A stretch of DNA of 64,000 nucleotides, taken from Opitutus sp. GAS368. GTDB lineage: Bacteria > Verrucomicrobiota > Verrucomicrobiia > Opitutales > Opitutaceae. Every line of letters starts with the position of its first letter. Position 1 is the stretch's first letter. The notes beneath the pieces are model-generated. The model made no database searches. It had not been told where the DNA came from and saw only the letters and a list, made by a program, of their open reading frames with translations. Positions 61,911 to 64,000 of the stretch are shown here, piece by piece. A program made the translations under genes and the position numbers. Where the stretch lies: positions 1,210,291 to 1,274,290 of the forward strand of contig NZ_LT629735.1 of assembly GCF_900104925.1 (NCBI RefSeq), given 5' to 3'.

Positions 61911-63844
61911 GTTTCCCTCAGCCAGACGCGCATTTCGCCTTCGCCGCGATTGGCCCAGAGGGCATACGGCACGGCCCGCAATTGCACCGGGGTTTCCGGC
62001 ACCGGCTCGGTTGAATACAAGGCGCCGCCTGTCGCCGCGCGCACCGCCGGGCCCTCCAGCACCACGCAACCGCCCAGCAGGTCGAGCTCGGGCCGCGCCG
62101 TCAGCTGGCTGTCGCGCGGCAGGCCCAGGGCCGAAAGCTGCGGGCCGTTGTCGGCTTCCTCCACGCAGTAGACCACGGGGCCGCGCTGCAAGGCGACCTG
62201 GCCGGCCGCCGCAAACACGCGGGTGTTGGCGCGGACCCGTTCGACCGGCATCGGCAGGTCCAGCACGACCCGGTCGCCGCTCCGCCAAATCCGGCTGATG
62301 CGGGCGTAACCATCGACCGCCCCCGGTTCCCGGGCGACACCGTTCAGCACCAGGCCGGGCTGCCGGCACCAGCCCGGGATCCGCAGGTGCAGGGTGAATT
62401 CCGCGGCGGCCCACTCCGGCTCGATGCGAAATTCGACGCGCCCCTGCCAGGGATAGTCGGTCCGCACGAGCAGCCGCACCGCCCCGGTTCCAGACTGGAA
62501 TCCCGCCTCGCCCTCGGCGTAGAGATGGACGGCCAGCCCGTCGGGCATCTGCGAGTAGGCATAGTCGCCCAGCGAGGCAAAAAGACGGGCGACATTCGGC
62601 GGGCAGCATGCGCAACCGAACCAGGGCACGCGCTGGGTCTTGACGAGATGGCACTCGTAGCGGCGCTTGGCGACCGCCGGCACCACCTCGAGGGGATTGA
62701 CGTAAAAGAAGGTCCGCCCGTCGAGCGCGAGTCCGGACAGCACGTTGTTGTAGAGGGCGCGCTCCATCACGTCGGCATAACCGCCGTGCAGCTCCAGTTC
62801 CAGGAGGCGTCGCGCGCACATCATCACGCCGATGGCGGCGCAGGTCTCGGCATAGGCCCGGTCGGGCGGCAGGTCGAAGGGCTCGCAGAATTTTTCTCCA
62901 TAGGGCTCGGTGCCCACGCCGCCGGTGAGGTAGAGGTGCCGCGTCACGATGGCCTGCCAGAGCGCACGGCACTGGGCGGCCAGCGGCGCGTCGTGGCGGT
63001 CGCCGGCCAGGTCGATCATGGCGGCCAGCAGATACATCATCCGCACGGCGTGCCCGACGGGCTCGGTCAGCTCCCGCACCGGCCGGGCGGCCTGCAGGGT
63101 GGCCAGGCCGTCGTGATGCATGTGCCAGGGCAGCTTGCCGTCGTCGCCCGCCCGCCGCGCCGCCTCGGCCTCGAAATAATTCGGCGACCGGCCGCGTTGC
63201 TCGATGAAGTAGAGGGCGAGGTCGCGGTAGCGTTCGACCCCCGTCGCCCGGGCCAGGCGCACGAGGGCGAGCTCGATTTCCTCGTGCCCGCAGTAGCCCG
63301 GCAGTTGGTCCGGGCCGGGGCCGAAGGTGCGGGCGATCAGGTCCGCCAGCCGGCAGACCACGTCCAGCAGCGTCCGTTTGCCGGTCGCGCCAAAATGCGC
63401 CACCCCCGCCTCGATGAGGTGGCCGGCAACGTAAAGCTCATGGCAGTCGCGCAGGTTGGCCCAGCGATTCTGCGGCTCGACGAGCTGGAAGTAGGTGTTG
63501 AGGTAGCCGTCGGCGACCTGCGCTTTCGCGATGGTGACGATCAGCCGGTCCAGTGTCGCCTCGAGCGCCGGATCCGGATGGGTGGCGAGCCGGTAGCTGG
63601 CGGCCTCGATCCATTTGGCGAGGTCGGAATCCTGCCAGAACAGGCCGTGGAACTGCCCGGCTTTTTCACCGGCCGCCACCTGAAGATTGTGGACGCAGCC
63701 GCTGCGCTCCGCCCCGGGAAGGCGGTCGTTCAGGGCCTCCCATTGGTAGGGAATCACGGTTTCGCGGACCAGGCGGGCCCGGCCCGCGAGGAAACCGCGG
63801 TCGAAGCGGACCAGCGGCAGGGCGAGGGAGGAGGGATAACTCAT
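61907..63844 (-). CDS. GH127 beta-L-arabinofuranosidase-like enzyme
   Basis: 645 residues, no signal peptide. (Alpha/alpha)6 barrel with KWIEAASYRLATHPDPALEA, QVADGYLNTYFQL, HELYVAGHLIEAGVAHF, LYLTGGVGTEPYGEKF (conserved Glu), AETCAAIGVMM and the cysteine motif FGCACCPPNVARL, where a Zn-bound Cys acts as nucleophile in characterised GH127 enzymes; C-terminal beta domains follow. The ATG 63844 is preferred over a longer frame. Translationally coupled to the M28 peptidase. First complete gene of the operon GH127, M28, SSS symporter, hydrolase. Confidence 0.93.
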   Translation of the reverse strand: MSYPSSLALPLVRFDRGFLAGRARLVRETVIPYQWEALNDRLPGAERSGCVHNLQVAAGEKAGQFHGLFWQDSDLAKWIEAASYRLATHPDPALEATLDRLIVTIAKAQVADGYLNTYFQLVEPQNRWANLRDCHELYVAGHLIEAGVAHFGATGKRTLLDVVCRLADLIARTFGPGPDQLPGYCGHEEIELALVRLARATGVERYRDLALYFIEQRGRSPNYFEAEAARRAGDDGKLPWHMHHDGLATLQAARPVRELTEPVGHAVRMMYLLAAMIDLAGDRHDAPLAAQCRALWQAIVTRHLYLTGGVGTEPYGEKFCEPFDLPPDRAYAETCAAIGVMMCARRLLELELHGGYADVMERALYNNVLSGLALDGRTFFYVNPLEVVPAVAKRRYECHLVKTQRVPWFGCACCPPNVARLFASLGDYAYSQMPDGLAVHLYAEGEAGFQSGTGAVRLLVRTDYPWQGRVEFRIEPEWAAAEFTLHLRIPGWCRQPGLVLNGVAREPGAVDGYARISRIWRSGDRVVLDLPMPVERVRANTRVFAAAGQVALQRGPVVYCVEEADNGPQLSALGLPRDSQLTARPELDLLGGCVVLEGPAVRAATGGALYSTEPVPETPVQLRAVPYALWANRGEGEMRVWLRET

Positions 63845-63955
63845 CTGAAACTTGAGTGGTTGGGTGACGGGGGCGGCGGCCGGACAACGCGTGATTTCAG
63901 GCCGGGCCAGCAACGGGCGGAAAGAGCAAGGACCCGCCACCGGGACGAGCCGTCT

Positions 63956-64000
63956 TCACGGTTTGACGCGGTCGGTGATGGTGAGCGTGTTGAAGTCCAG
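63956..64000 (-). CDS. C-terminal end of an upstream gene, truncated by the window edge
   Basis: Minus-strand frame LDFNTLTITDRVKP followed by TGA. Its position just ahead of GH127 and its codon use suggest the last residues of another gene of the same operon. No family can be assigned from 14 residues. The 111 bp between it and GH127 hold nothing else recognisable. Confidence 0.4.
   Translation of the reverse strand: MDFNTLTITDRVKP

Overview
The window is about two-thirds G+C and gene-dense, with few Shine-Dalgarno sequences. Gene content (Kdp system, KdsB for Kdo-type lipopolysaccharide, HrpA, secreted glycosidases, DUF4097, GH127 and GH141-like enzymes) and palindromic repeats carried inside genes suggest a Gram-negative, polysaccharide-degrading verrucomicrobium, most likely of the Opitutaceae. 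That assignment is inference from gene content, not from a marker gene.

Layout. 1-778: the start of a lysine 2,3-aminomutase, leaving the window on the left. 890-16864: a potassium and signalling island. It holds a mini-ORF, kdpF-A-B-C, a small membrane ORF, full-length kdpD, a small membrane protein, an APC permease with a very large periplasmic loop, a fused PP2C phosphatase/Ser-Thr kinase, a KdpD-like kinase without the KdpD N-terminus, two KdpE-type regulators and a PII protein. Direct-repeat half-sites of the form STTRAYG lie ahead of kdp, the permease and PII, so one OmpR-family regulator may link potassium uptake, the permease and PII. 17005-32443: housekeeping genes (carA, kdsB, HPr, tatD, a DUF4097 protein, an ArsC/Spx-like protein, a secreted dienelactone hydrolase, a hybrid histidine kinase, a CBS protein, hrpA, a molybdopterin oxidoreductase, thymidine phosphorylase and tRNA-Leu(CAG)). 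33037-64000: a catabolic region with a beta-helix glycosidase, a Rieske oxygenase with a MetE-like protein, two AraC regulators, PhyH and ferritin-like metalloenzymes, a Gfo/Idh/MocA dehydrogenase, an ABC exporter, several secreted or cytoplasmic glycosidases, peptidases S51 and M28, an SSS symporter and GH127. An exact 11-bp AT-rich word (GAAATTTTCAT) lies upstream of three of its glycosidase genes.

The most unusual feature is a set of palindromic repeats. One 52-bp family is intergenic, and its tip supplies the stop codons of kdsB and tatD. Three other families sit in frame inside genes. hrpA carries six insertions from three families, and tatD carries one of the same family in the opposite orientation yet encoding nearly the same peptide. 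A degenerate copy forms part of the N-terminus of the M28 peptidase. This resembles the protein-coding palindromic elements known from Rickettsia and is the best candidate here for an under-described system.
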